Counted from the first letter of the stretch, positions 17,746-28,479 are shown. The stretch is 64,000 bases of DNA from Fluviirhizobium alvei (GCF_030551875.1 NZ_JAUOZU010000007.1:1-64000), one strand, 5' to 3'. Translations and numbers: made by a program. Notes: generated by a model not told the origin, from the sequence alone.

Positions 17746-18291
17746 TCAGATTGCTTTTGTTGAAGATGCCCGGGCGGGAAGGCGCGTTCCAGTCGGCAGG
17801 GCGCGTCTGGCGATCACGGCAAGCGCGGCAAACACCATGAGAACGAAGGCTAGGGTGATCAACTGAGAGGTATTTGGGGCACTGTCGAAACCGAGATTGT
17901 TGAGTAGCATCTCGTTCATCAGCCGTCCTGGCAGAAAGGTGAAGAGCCCGGCGCCGACGATACCGCCGAGATAGATGCCAAAGATCCACTTCATATGCTC
18001 GCTGATCTGGCGGCGGCGCGCTGCCGAATAGGCACGATAGGCGCCGAAGAGAACGAACAGCGACAGCAGATGGATCGGGCTAAACCCATAGACGAGATTG
18101 ATCGAATGGATGAAGAAGGACGAGAGCGCGGAAGCGATCATCAGCAAAAGCCAGATGCGTCCGAGCAGGCGGTGCTGCGCGGTTCCCTTGCGCATGAGAA
18201 ATATCGCGGCGCCGAGGAAGGCAGCCGGAACAACGGTCAGGACATGCACCTGAATGGCGAGAGGAGCAGCGAGCAGCGGAGCAAGGTTCAT
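17746..18291 (-). CDS. DUF2306 domain-containing membrane protein
   Basis: Integral membrane protein of 181 residues with five or so hydrophobic helices; the spacing of HVLTVVPAAFLGAAIF, HRLLGRIWLLLMIASALSSF and HMKWIFGIYLGGIVGAG is that of DUF2306, including the conserved histidines in helices that may bind haem or metal. Function unknown. It starts 95 bases from, and is divergent to, a membrane-bound LytTR regulator. DUF2306 genes are repeatedly found next to such regulators, so the two probably form a small regulatory unit. Only a weak ribosome site is visible. Confidence 0.8.
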   Translation of the reverse strand: MNLAPLLAAPLAIQVHVLTVVPAAFLGAAIFLMRKGTAQHRLLGRIWLLLMIASALSSFFIHSINLVYGFSPIHLLSLFVLFGAYRAYSAARRRQISEHMKWIFGIYLGGIVGAGLFTFLPGRLMNEMLLNNLGFDSAPNTSQLITLAFVLMVFAALAVIARRALPTGTRLPARASSTKAI

Positions 18292-18386
18292 GGGACAATC
18301 CGAAAAAGCAGGTTGAATTCACCGTTCGTCTCCGCCATCTCTGTCGGAAGTTCAAATCCCATTTCGCGGAACGCCGGATCGAATTC

Positions 18387-19256
18387 GTGAACGACAGCTT
18401 CTTGCAATCCACGCTTCGTGAATTGAAAATCTTCACGGGTTCCAGTCGTTTCTGGATAACATTCGCCGCCGTCGTGCTTCTCTTTGGGGTGACGGGCCCG
18501 TTCGATACATCAAGCAAGCTGCAGTTCGGTCCGCGTCTGGCTTACTGGCTCCTGGTCCATTTCTGCGCCTGGAGCTTCGCCATTCTTTTTGTTGTCAGTT
18601 TCAATGTCGGTCTTCGACCCTACTGGTCATCTCTTCTTGCCCGCATGCTGGCTGGCGCCACCGTCGCCTCCCTCCCTTCGGGCGCGGCGATCGCACTCAT
18701 CGAATATTCCTGGCACGGCGAACCGTTCACCTGGCAAAACTATCTCGGTGCGGTCGGCAATACGCTGCCCCTGAACCTGATCCTCTGCGCGATCACCGCA
18801 ATGGCCATGACATCTTCGGACAAGAACGCGCATGCGCTCAAGGGCATTATCGAACCGCAGACGCGTCCGCCGGATGACGCCCAGGCCTCTGTCGCCTCCG
18901 AGGCTACGACTGCATCAACACAGGATAGCGCCCCACCTTCGTCGGGCTCGCCACCGCTCATCGCGCGTCTGCGCCCGGAAAACCGGGGTGCTCTGCTGCA
19001 TATTTCTGTGGAAGATCATTACACCGTCGTCACGACCAGTCGCGGCCGCGAAATGCTGCTGATGCGGTTTTCCGATGCCATTCGCGAAACCGAACCAGCC
19101 ATCGGTTTGCGCGTCCATCGTTCGCATTGGGTGGCGAAAGACTTCATTTCCGGGCTTTCGCGTGACGCTGGTCGTCTGACCCTTCAACTGAAGGATGGCG
19201 GCTCCATCCCCGTCAGTCGAACCCACCAAGATGCCGTACGCGATTTCCTTGCCTGA
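18387..19256 (+). CDS. Membrane-anchored LytTR family transcriptional regulator
   Basis: 289-residue regulator whose N-terminal half has four predicted transmembrane segments (e.g. FWITFAAVVLLFGV, LLVHFCAWSFAILFVVSF) and whose C-terminal ~100 residues are a LytTR DNA-binding domain (LLHISVEDHYTVVTTSRG, GLRVHRSHWVAKDFI). A proline/serine-rich linker (~160-190) joins them. No receiver domain is present, so the signal is presumably sensed in the membrane. Translation starts at GTG with a poor ribosome site. It is divergent from the DUF2306 gene and may regulate it and itself through the 95-base gap. Confidence 0.87.
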   Translation: MNDSFLQSTLRELKIFTGSSRFWITFAAVVLLFGVTGPFDTSSKLQFGPRLAYWLLVHFCAWSFAILFVVSFNVGLRPYWSSLLARMLAGATVASLPSGAAIALIEYSWHGEPFTWQNYLGAVGNTLPLNLILCAITAMAMTSSDKNAHALKGIIEPQTRPPDDAQASVASEATTASTQDSAPPSSGSPPLIARLRPENRGALLHISVEDHYTVVTTSRGREMLLMRFSDAIRETEPAIGLRVHRSHWVAKDFISGLSRDAGRLTLQLKDGGSIPVSRTHQDAVRDFLA

Positions 19257-19273
19257 CGATAGGTAAGGAGAAA

Positions 19274-19321
19274 ATGACATTATCGATCAGACGCAAGACA
19301 TATTTAACGAAGCCAGCCTAA
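19274..19321 (+). CDS. Possible 15-codon mini-ORF ahead of the chemoreceptor gene
   Basis: ATG at 19274 opens a 15-residue frame (MTLSIRRKTYLTKPA) ending in TAA, with AAGGAG three bases before the ATG, a rather tight spacing. It lies between the LytTR gene and the chemoreceptor gene, just before a weak T-rich hairpin at 19352. It may be a leader peptide, a small basic protein or chance; nothing in its composition points to amino-acid attenuation. Confidence 0.25.
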   Translation: MTLSIRRKTYLTKPA

Positions 19322-19351
19322 ATTCGAGTCAATTTGCTGGATTTTGGCTCG

Positions 19352-19377
19352 AACTACCGATTTTTTTGTAGTTTTTT
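19352..19377 (+). terminator. Weak intrinsic terminator upstream of the chemoreceptor gene
   Basis: AACTAC (19352-19357) pairs with GTAGTT (19368-19373) around a T-rich loop, followed by TTTT. The six-base stem is short; it probably ends transcription from the LytTR gene. Confidence 0.5.
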
Positions 19378-19427
19378 CGACCAAACGAAGCAATTTCCGT
19401 TGAAAAGCCATTGTGAGGGGGCAGTCC

Positions 19428-21845
19428 GTGATATTCAAGTCAGCGACAAGTCGGAACATTTTTTCAATTGTTGCCTGCGGTATGATCGCAACGCTTGCAA
19501 CCGCAACCGCTCTTTTTACGATCTCCTATCAGGCGGTCGAGAAGGCAAGCCTGGGCGAAATGCGGTCGATCGCCGAAACAACGGCGTCGAACATCGAAAC
19601 CCAGATGCGGCGCACCGAGCAGTTGGTCGGCGACCTTCAATCCTCGCTGGCCAGCATGAAGGCTACCAAGGCTACCGATCGCGAAAAGGCCGATGCGCTT
19701 CTCCAGAAGCTGCTCGCCGACAACAGTTTCGCGCTGGGCGTCTGGACCGGCTGGGACCCGGATGCCTTTGACGGCAAGGACAAGGATTTCGTTTCGGCAA
19801 AGGGCCACGACGCGACCGGCCGATATATGCCCTATTGGGTTCGCAGCGGCGACAAGGTCATCCAGGAAGTACTGGTCGACTATACCGTACCCGGCGCTGG
19901 CGACTATTACATCCGCCCCCACGATGAAGGCAAACTCGTCGTCATCGAACCCTATGTCTATCCGGTCGATGGAAAAGACGTGCTGATGACCTCCGTTGCC
20001 ATGCCGATCAAGGATGGCGACAAGGTTGTCGGCGTTGCCGGCATGGATCTGTCTCTCGCATCCCTGAGCGAAGAACTGGCCAAGCTGAAGCCGATGGGAA
20101 CGGGTGAAGTCGGCCTGGTCACCGCATCCGGAAACATCGTATCCCATCATGATCGGAAACTCGAGGGCAAGAGCCTCAAGGATGTCGGCGAGGAAGGCCA
20201 GTCCTGGAACGATCTGATGGCATCGCCAGGCAAGATCAACAAGATCGTCGATGCTGATGGCATCGAAAACTTTGCCGTTGCCGTTCCGGTCATGATTACC
20301 AATGACACGAAATGGTTCGCAGTCGTCGCCGTTCCGTCGGAAACGGTCCTGGCAAGCTTGAACTCCATGGCCTGGATCTCCGCTGGCGTGATCGTCCTGG
20401 CTGCCGTTCTTCTGTCCCTCATTGGCTGGCTCATCGCTCGGCGCTTCGTGGGCCGCATCTCTGGAATCGTCGATCAGACGACCGCCATCGCCAACGGCCG
20501 CATGGATGTCGTTCTGACCGATCGCGAAAAGGCTGACGAACTGGGCGATCTTTCCCGTTCGCTCGGCGTGCTTCTCGATGCCAACCGCCGCAAGATGGAA
20601 CTCGAGCAGGAAGCCGAACAGAGCCGTGTGGCCCAGGCGCGCGACCAGGCCGAACGTCTTCGCCTCGCCAACGCGCAGGAAGAGGAAATCCGCTTCGCCG
20701 TAACCGAACTCGCCAATGGCCTCGCCGCCCTTTCGGAAGGCAACATGACCGTGCGGCTTGACCGCCCCTTCACCGGTGCGCTTGAAGCCATCCGAGCCGA
20801 TTTCAACGCTTCGGTCGAAAAACTTCAGGGCGCCATGCTCTCCTTTGCTGAGAACGCCAAGGTCATCGAAAGCGGCTCGGGCGAAATCCGTTCGGCGGCA
20901 GACGACCTTGCCCGTCGGACCGAACAGCAGGCTGCGTCCGTCGAGGAAACCGCCGCGGCTCTCGAAGAGATCACTACCTCGGTCAAGGATTCCACCAAGC
21001 GCGCCGAAGATGCCGGCAAAATGGTGGCCCGCACCAAGAACGGAGCCGAAAAATCCGGCGAAGTTGTCCGCATGGCCGTCGAAGCAATGAGCGCGATCGA
21101 ACAGTCGTCGCAGTCGATCTCCAACATCATCGGCGTCATCGACGAAATCGCCTTCCAGACCAACCTTCTGGCGCTGAATGCTGGTGTTGAAGCGGCACGA
21201 GCCGGTGAGGCCGGCAAGGGCTTTGCCGTCGTTGCCCAGGAAGTGCGCGAACTGGCCCAGCGTTCGGCCAATGCCGCCAAGGAGATCAAGACCCTGATCA
21301 CCTCGTCGGGCGAGCAGGTCAAGCGCGGTGTCGATCTGGTTGACGAGACCGGTTCGGCTCTGACCAACATCGTCAGCGAAGTGCAGGAAATCGACCGCAA
21401 CGTCCAGGCCATCGTCCAGGCCGCCCGTGAACAGTCGGTCGGCCTGCAGGAAATCAACACAGCCGTCAACCAGATGGACCAGGCAACCCAGAAGAACGCC
21501 GCGATGGTCGAAGAGACCAACGCCGCCTCGCACACGCTGGTTGGCGAAGTCACCTCGCTCTCCAACCGCCTGGCCCAGTTCAATCTCGGCGGCCAGCAAT
21601 CCAGAATGGCTTCTGCGTCGACATCGGAATCGTCGCGTCCGGTTTCGACGCAGTCCTTCGCGCCCAGCCGTCCTGCCGCGTCGACCGCTTCGACCTTCAA
21701 GCCGAAGCCGCGCGTTGCACCGGCAGCAGAGACCGCCCGCCCCCGTCCTTCGCCGGCGCATGCGCTGACCAGTAAGCTGACATCGGCCTTCGGCGCCTCC
21801 AAGGCTTCCGACCCGGCACCCTCGGGCGATTGGGAAGAATTCTGA
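19428..21845 (+). CDS. Methyl-accepting chemotaxis protein
   Basis: Transmembrane chemoreceptor of about 805 residues that signals to CheA/CheW. Order: helix TM1 (~8-30), a periplasmic dCache ligand domain (~35-310; [50 protein letters not shown]), TM2 (~320-345), HAMP (~345-400), a second HAMP-like stretch, and the signalling domain with the hairpin tip [20 protein letters not shown]. The C-terminus ends in DWEEF, a CheR/CheB-docking pentapeptide. The GTG at 19428 is preferred because AGGGGG lies at proper distance; an in-frame GTG 15 bases earlier has none. The ligand is unknown. A strong terminator follows. Confidence 0.93.
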   Translation: MIFKSATSRNIFSIVACGMIATLATATALFTISYQAVEKASLGEMRSIAETTASNIETQMRRTEQLVGDLQSSLASMKATKATDREKADALLQKLLADNSFALGVWTGWDPDAFDGKDKDFVSAKGHDATGRYMPYWVRSGDKVIQEVLVDYTVPGAGDYYIRPHDEGKLVVIEPYVYPVDGKDVLMTSVAMPIKDGDKVVGVAGMDLSLASLSEELAKLKPMGTGEVGLVTASGNIVSHHDRKLEGKSLKDVGEEGQSWNDLMASPGKINKIVDADGIENFAVAVPVMITNDTKWFAVVAVPSETVLASLNSMAWISAGVIVLAAVLLSLIGWLIARRFVGRISGIVDQTTAIANGRMDVVLTDREKADELGDLSRSLGVLLDANRRKMELEQEAEQSRVAQARDQAERLRLANAQEEEIRFAVTELANGLAALSEGNMTVRLDRPFTGALEAIRADFNASVEKLQGAMLSFAENAKVIESGSGEIRSAADDLARRTEQQAASVEETAAALEEITTSVKDSTKRAEDAGKMVARTKNGAEKSGEVVRMAVEAMSAIEQSSQSISNIIGVIDEIAFQTNLLALNAGVEAARAGEAGKGFAVVAQEVRELAQRSANAAKEIKTLITSSGEQVKRGVDLVDETGSALTNIVSEVQEIDRNVQAIVQAAREQSVGLQEINTAVNQMDQATQKNAAMVEETNAASHTLVGEVTSLSNRLAQFNLGGQQSRMASASTSESSRPVSTQSFAPSRPAASTASTFKPKPRVAPAAETARPRPSPAHALTSKLTSAFGASKASDPAPSGDWEEF

Positions 21846-21876
21846 GCCGACAGAAAGCATTCATATGATTTGCGAG

Positions 21877-21900
21877 CGGCGGGGTTTTCCCCGCCGTTTT
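21877..21900 (+). terminator. Intrinsic terminator after the chemoreceptor gene
   Basis: CGGCGGGG (21877-21884), TTTT loop, CCCCGCCG (21889-21896), then TTTTC: a perfect eight-base G/C stem with a U-tract. The 197 bases from here to carB contain TATAAG at 21997, a possible -10 element, without a clear -35. Confidence 0.88.
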
Positions 21901-22096
21901 CATTTGCCATCGCGTGTGCTCAAATAAGAGGGGCAAAAGTTGGCGATCCGCTAAAAAACTTTCGCTTGCGGGGTTCCGTTCGCCCGAACATTTCCCTATA
22001 AGGCCCACCTAGCCTTAAAAGACCCAACGCCTGAGCACCGGCCGGTACGATACCGCGCGCCGGGCTTTGCTGCAGGCTGAAATGACGGATGGATCG

Positions 22097-25000
22097 ATGC
22101 CGAAGCGCCAGGATATCAAATCAATTCTCATCATCGGCGCCGGACCGATTGTCATCGGCCAGGCCTGCGAGTTCGATTATTCCGGCACACAGGCCTGCAA
22201 GGCGCTGAAGGAAGAAGGCTACCGCGTCATTCTCGTCAATTCCAATCCGGCGACGATCATGACAGATCCGAACCTGGCGGATGCGACCTATATCGAGCCG
22301 ATCACACCGGAAGTGGTGGCCAAGATCATCGCCAAGGAACGTCCCGATGCGCTGCTGCCGACCATGGGTGGCCAGACCGCGCTCAACACCGCGCTATCGC
22401 TCAAGCGCATGGGTGTGCTGGAACGCTACAATGTCGAGATGATCGGCGCCAAGCCGGAAGCGATCGACAAGGCCGAAGACCGCGCCCTCTTCCGCGAAGC
22501 CATGGCCAAGATCGGCCTGGAAACGCCGCGTTCGATGCTGGCCAATGCCACGGAAATCAAGGAAGCCGACCGCAAGAGCCATGAGGCCGCCCGCGCCAAG
22601 CTGAAGGCCGAGCTTTCCGGTGCTGCGCTCGACGCAGCGCTCGATGATCTCGAAAACCAGTGGAACCTCGGCGAAAGCGACCGCAAGCAGCGTTATATGA
22701 GCCATGCGCAGGCAATCGGCGCCCAGGCGCTCGATTTCGTCGGCCTGCCGGCGATCATCCGTCCGTCCTTCACGCTTGGCGGCACCGGCGGCGGCATTGC
22801 CTATAACCGTTCGGAATTCTTCGACATCGTCCATTCCGGTCTCGATGCCTCGCCGACCACCGAAGTGCTGATCGAGGAATCGGTGCTGGGCTGGAAGGAA
22901 TATGAAATGGAAGTGGTCCGCGACAAGGCGGACAACTGCATCATCATCTGCTCGATCGAAAACATCGACCCGATGGGCGTCCATACGGGCGATTCGATCA
23001 CCGTCGCGCCGGCGCTGACGCTGACCGACAAGGAATACCAGATCATGCGCAACGCCTCGATTGCGGTGCTGCGTGAGATCGGCGTCGAAACCGGAGGCTC
23101 GAACGTGCAGTTCGCCGTCAATCCGGAAAATGGCCGCCTGATCGTCATCGAAATGAACCCGCGCGTGTCGCGCTCCTCGGCACTGGCTTCGAAGGCAACC
23201 GGTTTCCCGATCGCCAAGATCGCGGCCAAGCTCGCAGTCGGCTATACGCTCGACGAACTCGAAAACGACATCACGGGCGGCGCCACCCCGGCTTCGTTCG
23301 AACCGTCGATCGACTATGTCGTCACCAAGATCCCGCGCTTTGCATTCGAAAAATTCCCGGGCGCGGAGCCGACGCTGACCACCGCCATGAAGTCGGTCGG
23401 TGAAGTCATGGCCATCGGCCGCACCTTCCAGGAAAGCCTGCAGAAGGCGCTGCGCGGCCTTGAAACCGGCCTCACCGGTCTCGATGAGATCGAAATCCCC
23501 GGCCTCGGTGAAGGCGACGATCACAATGCCATCCGTGCGGCAATCGGCACCCCGACGCCGGACCGGCTGCGCATGGTCGCCCAGGCGCTCCGCCTCGGCA
23601 TGAGCCCGGAAGAAGTTCATGCCGGCTGCAAGATCGACCCCTGGTTCATCGCCCAGTTCAAGGGCATCGTCGACATGGAAGCCCGCATCCGCGAACATGG
23701 CCTGCCGGACGATGCTGAAAACCTGCGCATGCTGAAGGCCATGGGCTTCTCGGATGCCCGCCTCGCCACGCTGACGGGCAAGCGGCCGAAGGAAGTGGCC
23801 GAGATCCGCAACGCACTCAATGTGCGCCCGGTCTACAAGCGCATCGATACCTGTGCTGCCGAGTTCGCCTCGCCGACCGCCTACATGTATTCGACCTACG
23901 AGACGCCCTTCGTCGGCGCAGCACGGTCCGAAGCGCAGATTTCCGATCGCAAGAAAGTCGTCATTCTTGGCGGTGGCCCCAACCGTATCGGCCAGGGCAT
24001 CGAGTTCGACTATTGCTGCTGCCACGCAGCCTTCGCGCTCAAGGATGCCGGCTTCGAAGCCATCATGGTCAACTGCAACCCGGAAACGGTTTCCACCGAC
24101 TATGATACGTCCGACCGTCTCTATTTCGAGCCGCTGACGGCGGAGGACGTGATCGAGATCCTCAAGATCGAGCAGGAGAAGGGCGAACTTCTCGGCGTGA
24201 TCGTACAGTTCGGCGGCCAGACGCCGCTGAAGCTCGCCGATGCGCTGGAACGCGCGGGCATTCCGATCCTCGGCACTGCGCCGGATATGATCGACCTTGC
24301 CGAAGACCGCGACCGCTTCCAGAAGCTCCTGATGAAGCTCGATCTGACGCAGCCGAAGAACGGTATCGCCTATTCGGTCGAACAGTCGCGCCTTGTAGCC
24401 ACCGAGATCGGCTTCCCGCTCGTCGTGCGTCCGTCCTACGTGCTTGGCGGCCGCGCCATGCAGATCATCCATTCCGAAACGCAGCTGCAGAACTATCTGC
24501 TCGGCACCGTGCCGGAACTGGTTCCGGAAGACATCAAGGCGCGCTATCCGAACGACAAGACCGGCCAGATCAACACCCTGCTCGGCAAGAACCCGCTTCT
24601 GTTCGACAGCTACCTGACCAACGCGATCGAAGTGGACGTCGACTGCCTGTCCGACGGCAAGGATGTCTATATCTGCGGCATCATGGAACATATCGAGGAA
24701 GCCGGCATCCATTCGGGCGATTCGGCCTGCTCGCTGCCGCCGAAGACGCTGCCGAAGGACATTGTCGACGAACTCGAGGTCCAGACCAAGGCGCTGGCCA
24801 AGGCGCTCAATGTCGGTGGCTTCATGAATGTGCAATATGCCATCAAGGACGGCGTGATCTACATTCTGGAAGTCAACCCGCGCGCCTCGCGTACAGTTCC
24901 CTTCGTCGCCAAGACCATCGGCGCGCCGATCGCCAAGATCGCCGCACGTGTCATGGCCGGCGAAGCTCTGGATACGGCCTTCACTGCCTATACACCGGTC

Positions 25001-25585
25001 AAGCCGAACTCGCGCGATCTCAAGCATATTGCGGTCAAGGAAGCCGTGTTCCCGTTCGCCCGCTTCCCGGGGGTCGATACGCTTCTCGGCCCGGAAATGC
25101 GCTCGACCGGCGAAGTCATGGGTCTCGATACCGATTTCGCGCTCGCCTTCGCCAAGAGCCAGCTTGGCGCCAATGTCGAACTGCCGCGCTCGGGAACGGT
25201 GTTCGTGTCGGTTCGCGATGATGACAAGACACGCGTCCTGCCGGCGATCCGCATCCTTTCCGATATCGGCTTCAAGGTGCTCGCCACCGGCGGCACCCAG
25301 CGCTTCCTGGCGGAAAACAGCATTCCGGCCGCCAAGATCAACAAGGTGCTGGAAGGCCGTCCGCATATCGAGGATGCCATCCGCAACCGTCAGGTCCAGC
25401 TGGTGATCAACACCACCGACGGCAACAAGGCGATCTCGGATTCGAAATCGCTACGCCGCGCCGCGCTGATGCAGAAGGTGCCCTATTACACGACGATGTC
25501 GGGTGCGCTTTCGGCAGCCGAAGCGATCCGGGCACTGAAGGACGGTCAACTCGAGGTCAAGCCGCTGCAGGCCTATTTTGCCTGA
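22097..25585 (+). CDS. carB: Carbamoyl-phosphate synthase large subunit
   Basis: Makes carbamoyl phosphate from bicarbonate, ammonia from CarA and two ATP. The 1162-residue protein has the expected tandem architecture: two ATP-grasp synthetase halves (first starting [23 protein letters not shown], second [21 protein letters not shown] near residue 625), an oligomerisation segment between them, and a C-terminal MGS-like allosteric domain ([14 protein letters not shown]). The start MPKRQDIKS is standard for the family; ten further in-frame codons upstream lack a ribosome site. It is transcribed alone and ends at a strong terminator. Confidence 0.97.
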   Translation: MPKRQDIKSILIIGAGPIVIGQACEFDYSGTQACKALKEEGYRVILVNSNPATIMTDPNLADATYIEPITPEVVAKIIAKERPDALLPTMGGQTALNTALSLKRMGVLERYNVEMIGAKPEAIDKAEDRALFREAMAKIGLETPRSMLANATEIKEADRKSHEAARAKLKAELSGAALDAALDDLENQWNLGESDRKQRYMSHAQAIGAQALDFVGLPAIIRPSFTLGGTGGGIAYNRSEFFDIVHSGLDASPTTEVLIEESVLGWKEYEMEVVRDKADNCIIICSIENIDPMGVHTGDSITVAPALTLTDKEYQIMRNASIAVLREIGVETGGSNVQFAVNPENGRLIVIEMNPRVSRSSALASKATGFPIAKIAAKLAVGYTLDELENDITGGATPASFEPSIDYVVTKIPRFAFEKFPGAEPTLTTAMKSVGEVMAIGRTFQESLQKALRGLETGLTGLDEIEIPGLGEGDDHNAIRAAIGTPTPDRLRMVAQALRLGMSPEEVHAGCKIDPWFIAQFKGIVDMEARIREHGLPDDAENLRMLKAMGFSDARLATLTGKRPKEVAEIRNALNVRPVYKRIDTCAAEFASPTAYMYSTYETPFVGAARSEAQISDRKKVVILGGGPNRIGQGIEFDYCCCHAAFALKDAGFEAIMVNCNPETVSTDYDTSDRLYFEPLTAEDVIEILKIEQEKGELLGVIVQFGGQTPLKLADALERAGIPILGTAPDMIDLAEDRDRFQKLLMKLDLTQPKNGIAYSVEQSRLVATEIGFPLVVRPSYVLGGRAMQIIHSETQLQNYLLGTVPELVPEDIKARYPNDKTGQINTLLGKNPLLFDSYLTNAIEVDVDCLSDGKDVYICGIMEHIEEAGIHSGDSACSLPPKTLPKDIVDELEVQTKALAKALNVGGFMNVQYAIKDGVIYILEVNPRASRTVPFVAKTIGAPIAKIAARVMAGEALDTAFTAYTPVKPNSRDLKHIAVKEAVFPFARFPGVDTLLGPEMRSTGEVMGLDTDFALAFAKSQLGANVELPRSGTVFVSVRDDDKTRVLPAIRILSDIGFKVLATGGTQRFLAENSIPAAKINKVLEGRPHIEDAIRNRQVQLVINTTDGNKAISDSKSLRRAALMQKVPYYTTMSGALSAAEAIRALKDGQLEVKPLQAYFA

Positions 25586-25591
25586 ACGACG

Positions 25592-25617
25592 AAGGGCCGG
25601 TGCGAACCGGCCCTTTT
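25592..25617 (+). terminator. Intrinsic terminator after carB
   Basis: AAGGGCCGGT (25592-25601), GCGA loop, ACCGGCCCTT (25606-25615), then TT. Perfect ten-base stem capped by a GNRA tetraloop; it also serves the converging small secreted-protein gene. Confidence 0.9.
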
Positions 25618-25632
25618 GCTTTCTACCTGTGA

Positions 25633-26043
25633 TCAGCGGCAGATCCGGACACGCTTCACATAGGGGTAGCCCCAGGCGTCGTAACGACGAACCTTCTTGA
25701 TAAAGCAGACGGGTTCGTAATAGCCGGGGCGAATGATCACGCGCGGGCCCCAATAGCCGCCATTCCAGCCATTGTAGCGCCAACCATCGTGACGCCAGCC
25801 ATCGCGACGATGATGGTCGCGCGGGCGATCCTCGCGCCAGTGATGATCGTCACCGCGGCGATCATCAAAGCCCGGACGGTCACGATCACGATCACGGCCA
25901 CGCCAATCGCCGTCACGCTGTTCTTCATGCGGGCGACGGCGCCATTCGCCGTCATCTCCGTTGCGATCATAGGCATTTGCAGAACCGGCTATCGACATTG
26001 TGGCGGCAACGACGGCGACGGCAGCGAGAACGAGTTTCTTCAT
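25633..26043 (-). CDS. Small secreted Arg/Asp/His-rich protein of unknown function
   Basis: 136-residue protein with a clear signal peptide (MKKLVLAAVAVVAATM... ending SANA, cleavage near residue 24). The mature part is a highly charged low-complexity region rich in RDRD, DHHR and HDGW repeats, then a Gly/Tyr/Trp patch (NGWNGGYWGPRVIIRPGYY) and a basic C-terminus with two cysteines (VCFIKK, RVRICR) that could form a disulfide. The start was chosen at MKK because CCGGAGG precedes it; a longer open frame upstream has no support. I do not recognise a named family. Short cationic periplasmic proteins of this style are common in rhizobia. Confidence 0.75.
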   Translation of the reverse strand: MKKLVLAAVAVVAATMSIAGSANAYDRNGDDGEWRRRPHEEQRDGDWRGRDRDRDRPGFDDRRGDDHHWREDRPRDHHRRDGWRHDGWRYNGWNGGYWGPRVIIRPGYYEPVCFIKKVRRYDAWGYPYVKRVRICR

Positions 26044-26263
26044 GGGAACCTCCGGATGCGCGGAAATGCGCTGTGATGACATCTCTAGGTCATCCGCTCT
26101 GAATTGGCCTTGAATGGTCCGTTCATCCGCCATGCAGACTTGTGGCGCCATTCCGGCCAGTCAGCGGCGAACATGGCCTTGCCGGGCCACAAGCAGCCAC
26201 AATCACTACTGACAATTTCTGGCAGCATAGATGATAGGTTTCCCACGCAAAGGAGATACCGCC

Positions 26264-26671
26264 ATGAAAAAGACCTACCGGGGAAGCTGCCATTGCGGCG
26301 GCGTTCGTTTTGAAGTCGATGCCGATCTCGAAGCCGGGACCGGCCGCTGCAATTGCAGCTACTGCCAGAAGGTGCGCAACTGGAGCATATCAGTAAAACC
26401 TGACGATTTCCGCCTGCTCTGCGATGAGGTGGAGACGACCTCGACCTATCGTTTTGGCTCCAACAGCGTGGACCACCGTTTCTGCAAGACCTGTGGATTG
26501 CATGCCTATGGCAGCGGCGATGTTCCGGAAATGGGTGGCGCCTTCAGAAGCGTGGCGATCGCCTGCATCGATGATCTTTCGGCTGAAGAGCTCGCGACAC
26601 TTCCGATCCGCTATTTCGATGGCCGCGATAACAACTGGTGGAACGAACCCAGGATCACGCGTTATCTCTAG
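26264..26671 (+). CDS. GFA family protein
   Basis: Second GFA-fold zinc protein of the window, 135 residues. The seven cysteines fall at C9, C11, C29, C31, C34, C74 and C77 (SCHCGG, CNCSYC, CKTC), the same pattern as the protein at 75-413, but the two share little beyond the motif, so they are distant paralogues. AAAGGAG stands at an ideal distance from the ATG. A perfect GGCGGCCGG/CCGGCCGCC inverted repeat at 26711-26730 follows the stop and may end the transcript. Enzymatic role unproven. Confidence 0.88.
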   Translation: MKKTYRGSCHCGGVRFEVDADLEAGTGRCNCSYCQKVRNWSISVKPDDFRLLCDEVETTSTYRFGSNSVDHRFCKTCGLHAYGSGDVPEMGGAFRSVAIACIDDLSAEELATLPIRYFDGRDNNWWNEPRITRYL

Positions 26672-26776
26672 CGTTGAAGACTGTCGATATTGCTGCGACG
26701 GCAGCATCCTGGCGGCCGGTTCCGGCCGCCTATCGGCTCCAACTAAAAAAAGCTCGCAAATCAGGTCGGGACTCTG

Positions 26777-26840
26777 CTATAAGCGTGGTTCTATTTCGCA
26801 ACGGTTCTGAAGTTCACGCTTCAGGGACCGTTTTCTTTTT
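26777..26840 (+). promoter_or_regulatory. greA leader with promoter-like -10 and an internal intrinsic terminator
   Basis: TATAAG at 26778-26783 is a likely -10. About 15-20 bases later a 12-13 bp stem begins, AACGGTTCTGAAG (26800-26812) with CTTCAGGGACCGTT (26819-26832), one G bulge, followed directly by TTTTCTTTTT. This is a full intrinsic terminator 40 bases before the greA start, so transcripts should often end here and yield a leader RNA of roughly 50 nt. A comparable terminated greA leader (GraL) is known in E. coli; homology is not implied. Confidence 0.65.
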
Positions 26841-26880
26841 GTGTCCGATCGAATGGGACACCGAATACCGAGGTAAGGAA

Positions 26881-27357
26881 ATGGTTGAAAAGGTACCGAT
26901 GACGCAGTCCGGTTTTGTGAAGCTCAACGAAGAGCTTCGCTGGCGCCAGCAGGAGGAGCGTCCCCGGATCATCGAGGCGATTGCCGAAGCGCGCGCCCAT
27001 GGCGACCTGTCGGAAAATGCCGAGTACCATGCCGCCAAGGAAGCCCAGAGCCACAATGAAGGCCGCATCGGCGAGCTCGAGGATTTCATTGCCCGTGCCG
27101 AAGTGATCGACCTCTCCAAGATGTCCGGCTCCAAGATCAAGTTTGGCGCCACCGTCAAGCTTGTCGATGAAGATACCGAAGAGGAAAAGACCTATCAGAT
27201 CGTCGGTGACCAGGAAGCCGACGTAAAGTCCGGTCGTATCTCGATCTCCTCTCCGATCGCGCGTGCGCTGATCGGCAAGGAAGTGGGGGATTCCATCGAG
27301 GTCAACGCACCCGGCGGTTCGAAGGCTTACGAAGTCCTCGCGGTGCAGTGGGGCTGA
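26881..27357 (+). CDS. greA: Transcription elongation factor GreA
   Basis: Binds the RNA-polymerase secondary channel and stimulates cleavage of backtracked transcripts. 158 residues, the usual length. The N-terminal coiled coil carries [13 protein letters not shown] and the acidic tip region [18 protein letters not shown]; the C-terminal FKBP-like domain contains [25 protein letters not shown] precedes the ATG. The 5' leader holds an intrinsic terminator (26800-26840), pointing to attenuation or autoregulation. An LPS mannosyltransferase gene follows after 10 bases, a linkage also seen in Sinorhizobium. Confidence 0.96.
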   Translation: MVEKVPMTQSGFVKLNEELRWRQQEERPRIIEAIAEARAHGDLSENAEYHAAKEAQSHNEGRIGELEDFIARAEVIDLSKMSGSKIKFGATVKLVDEDTEEEKTYQIVGDQEADVKSGRISISSPIARALIGKEVGDSIEVNAPGGSKAYEVLAVQWG

Positions 27358-27367
27358 ACGCCCGCCG

Positions 27368-28429
27368 ATGCGCACCATGCCTGACATAGGCAACGTCGAG
27401 GTCATCGTACCCAATTTCAAGATCCGGCTTTCCGGGGTCACATCGACAATCATTCAGCTCGTGCCGGTACAGACGCGGCTCGGGCAGAAGATTGCAACGA
27501 TCGGCCCCGGTCTGCCTGCGTCCCTGCCCGCACTGCGCTGGCGGGATCTTCTGGCTCTCTGGAGCCCGCCCGCCGGAAAACATCACCGCGTCTGGCATGC
27601 CCGCCGCAATATCGAGATGCTGCCGGGTCTTGTGATGCGCGATCTTCTGCGCATGAAATTGAAGCTCGTCTTCACCTCCGCCTCACAGCGCAAGCATTCC
27701 GGCTGGACGAAGTTCCTCATCTCGAAAATGGATGCGGTGATTGCCACCAGCGCCAAGACCGCAACCTATCTCGAACGGCCATCGACCGTGATCATGCATG
27801 GAATCGACCCGGAACGCTTTAGTCCGCCGACGGACATGGCGCTTGCCAAGAGCACGCTCGGGCTCGATCCCACGCGACATTATGCAGGTTGCTTCGGCCG
27901 GGTTCGCCATCAGAAGGGCACTGATCTCTTTGTCGAAAGCATGATCCGCCTGCTGCCGGATCGTCCGGACTGGAGCGCCATCATCGCCGGGCGCGCCGTC
28001 GGCAAGCATCAGGCATTCGAGGATGGGTTGCGGGCCCGCGTCGCGGCAGCCGGCCTTTCCGATCGCATTCTCTTCGTTGGCGAGCACACCAACATCAACG
28101 ACTGGTACCGAACCCTCGATCTGTTCATTGCCCCGCAGCGCTGGGAAGGCTTCGGCCTGACGCCGCTCGAAGCCATGGCAACCGCAGTCCCGGTGGTGGC
28201 GACCGATGTCGGCGCCTTTTCCGAACAGCTTCAGAACCGAGACGGCGAAACCGGCACCCTGATTGCGATCGACGACCTTGACGGAATGACGCAAGCTGCG
28301 GCCCGTTACATGGATGACGCGCCTTTGCGCCAGACTGTGGGAAATGCCGGGCGGCGCAATGTTTTGGCGAATTTTTCGATTGAAACCGAAGCGCGCTCGC
28401 TTGGAGCGATCTATTCCAGCCTCGTTTGA
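27368..28429 (+). CDS. lpsB: LPS core biosynthesis glycosyltransferase, LpsB/LpcC-like (family GT4)
   Basis: 353-residue GT-B fold glycosyltransferase of family 4, matching in size and position the rhizobial LpsB/LpcC mannosyltransferase that adds a core sugar to Kdo-lipid A. The C-terminal donor-binding half shows CFGRVRHQKGTDLFVES and the E-x7-E motif region WEGFGLTPLEAMATAVPVVA. Most related enzymes work at the cytoplasmic face of the inner membrane. It follows greA by 10 bases and leads two more glycosyltransferase genes, so core-LPS assembly is the likely pathway. The ATG at 27368 or one at 27377 may start translation; neither has a strong ribosome site. Confidence 0.82.
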   Translation: MRTMPDIGNVEVIVPNFKIRLSGVTSTIIQLVPVQTRLGQKIATIGPGLPASLPALRWRDLLALWSPPAGKHHRVWHARRNIEMLPGLVMRDLLRMKLKLVFTSASQRKHSGWTKFLISKMDAVIATSAKTATYLERPSTVIMHGIDPERFSPPTDMALAKSTLGLDPTRHYAGCFGRVRHQKGTDLFVESMIRLLPDRPDWSAIIAGRAVGKHQAFEDGLRARVAAAGLSDRILFVGEHTNINDWYRTLDLFIAPQRWEGFGLTPLEAMATAVPVVATDVGAFSEQLQNRDGETGTLIAIDDLDGMTQAAARYMDDAPLRQTVGNAGRRNVLANFSIETEARSLGAIYSSLV

Positions 28430-28479
28430 TGTATATGCACACGGGCAGGACACGCGACCCGGCAAAAGAAGGAAAGACC

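Noticed and set aside
19464-21860. 798-codon minus-strand frame opposite the chemoreceptor
   Set aside because: Composition is the complement of the receptor's coiled-coil codons; no start signal or recognisable domain.
22394-25366. 990-codon open frame on the minus strand across carB
   Set aside because: It is the antisense shadow of carB in GC-rich DNA; the carB motifs on the plus strand are unambiguous and the shadow has no ribosome site or domain.
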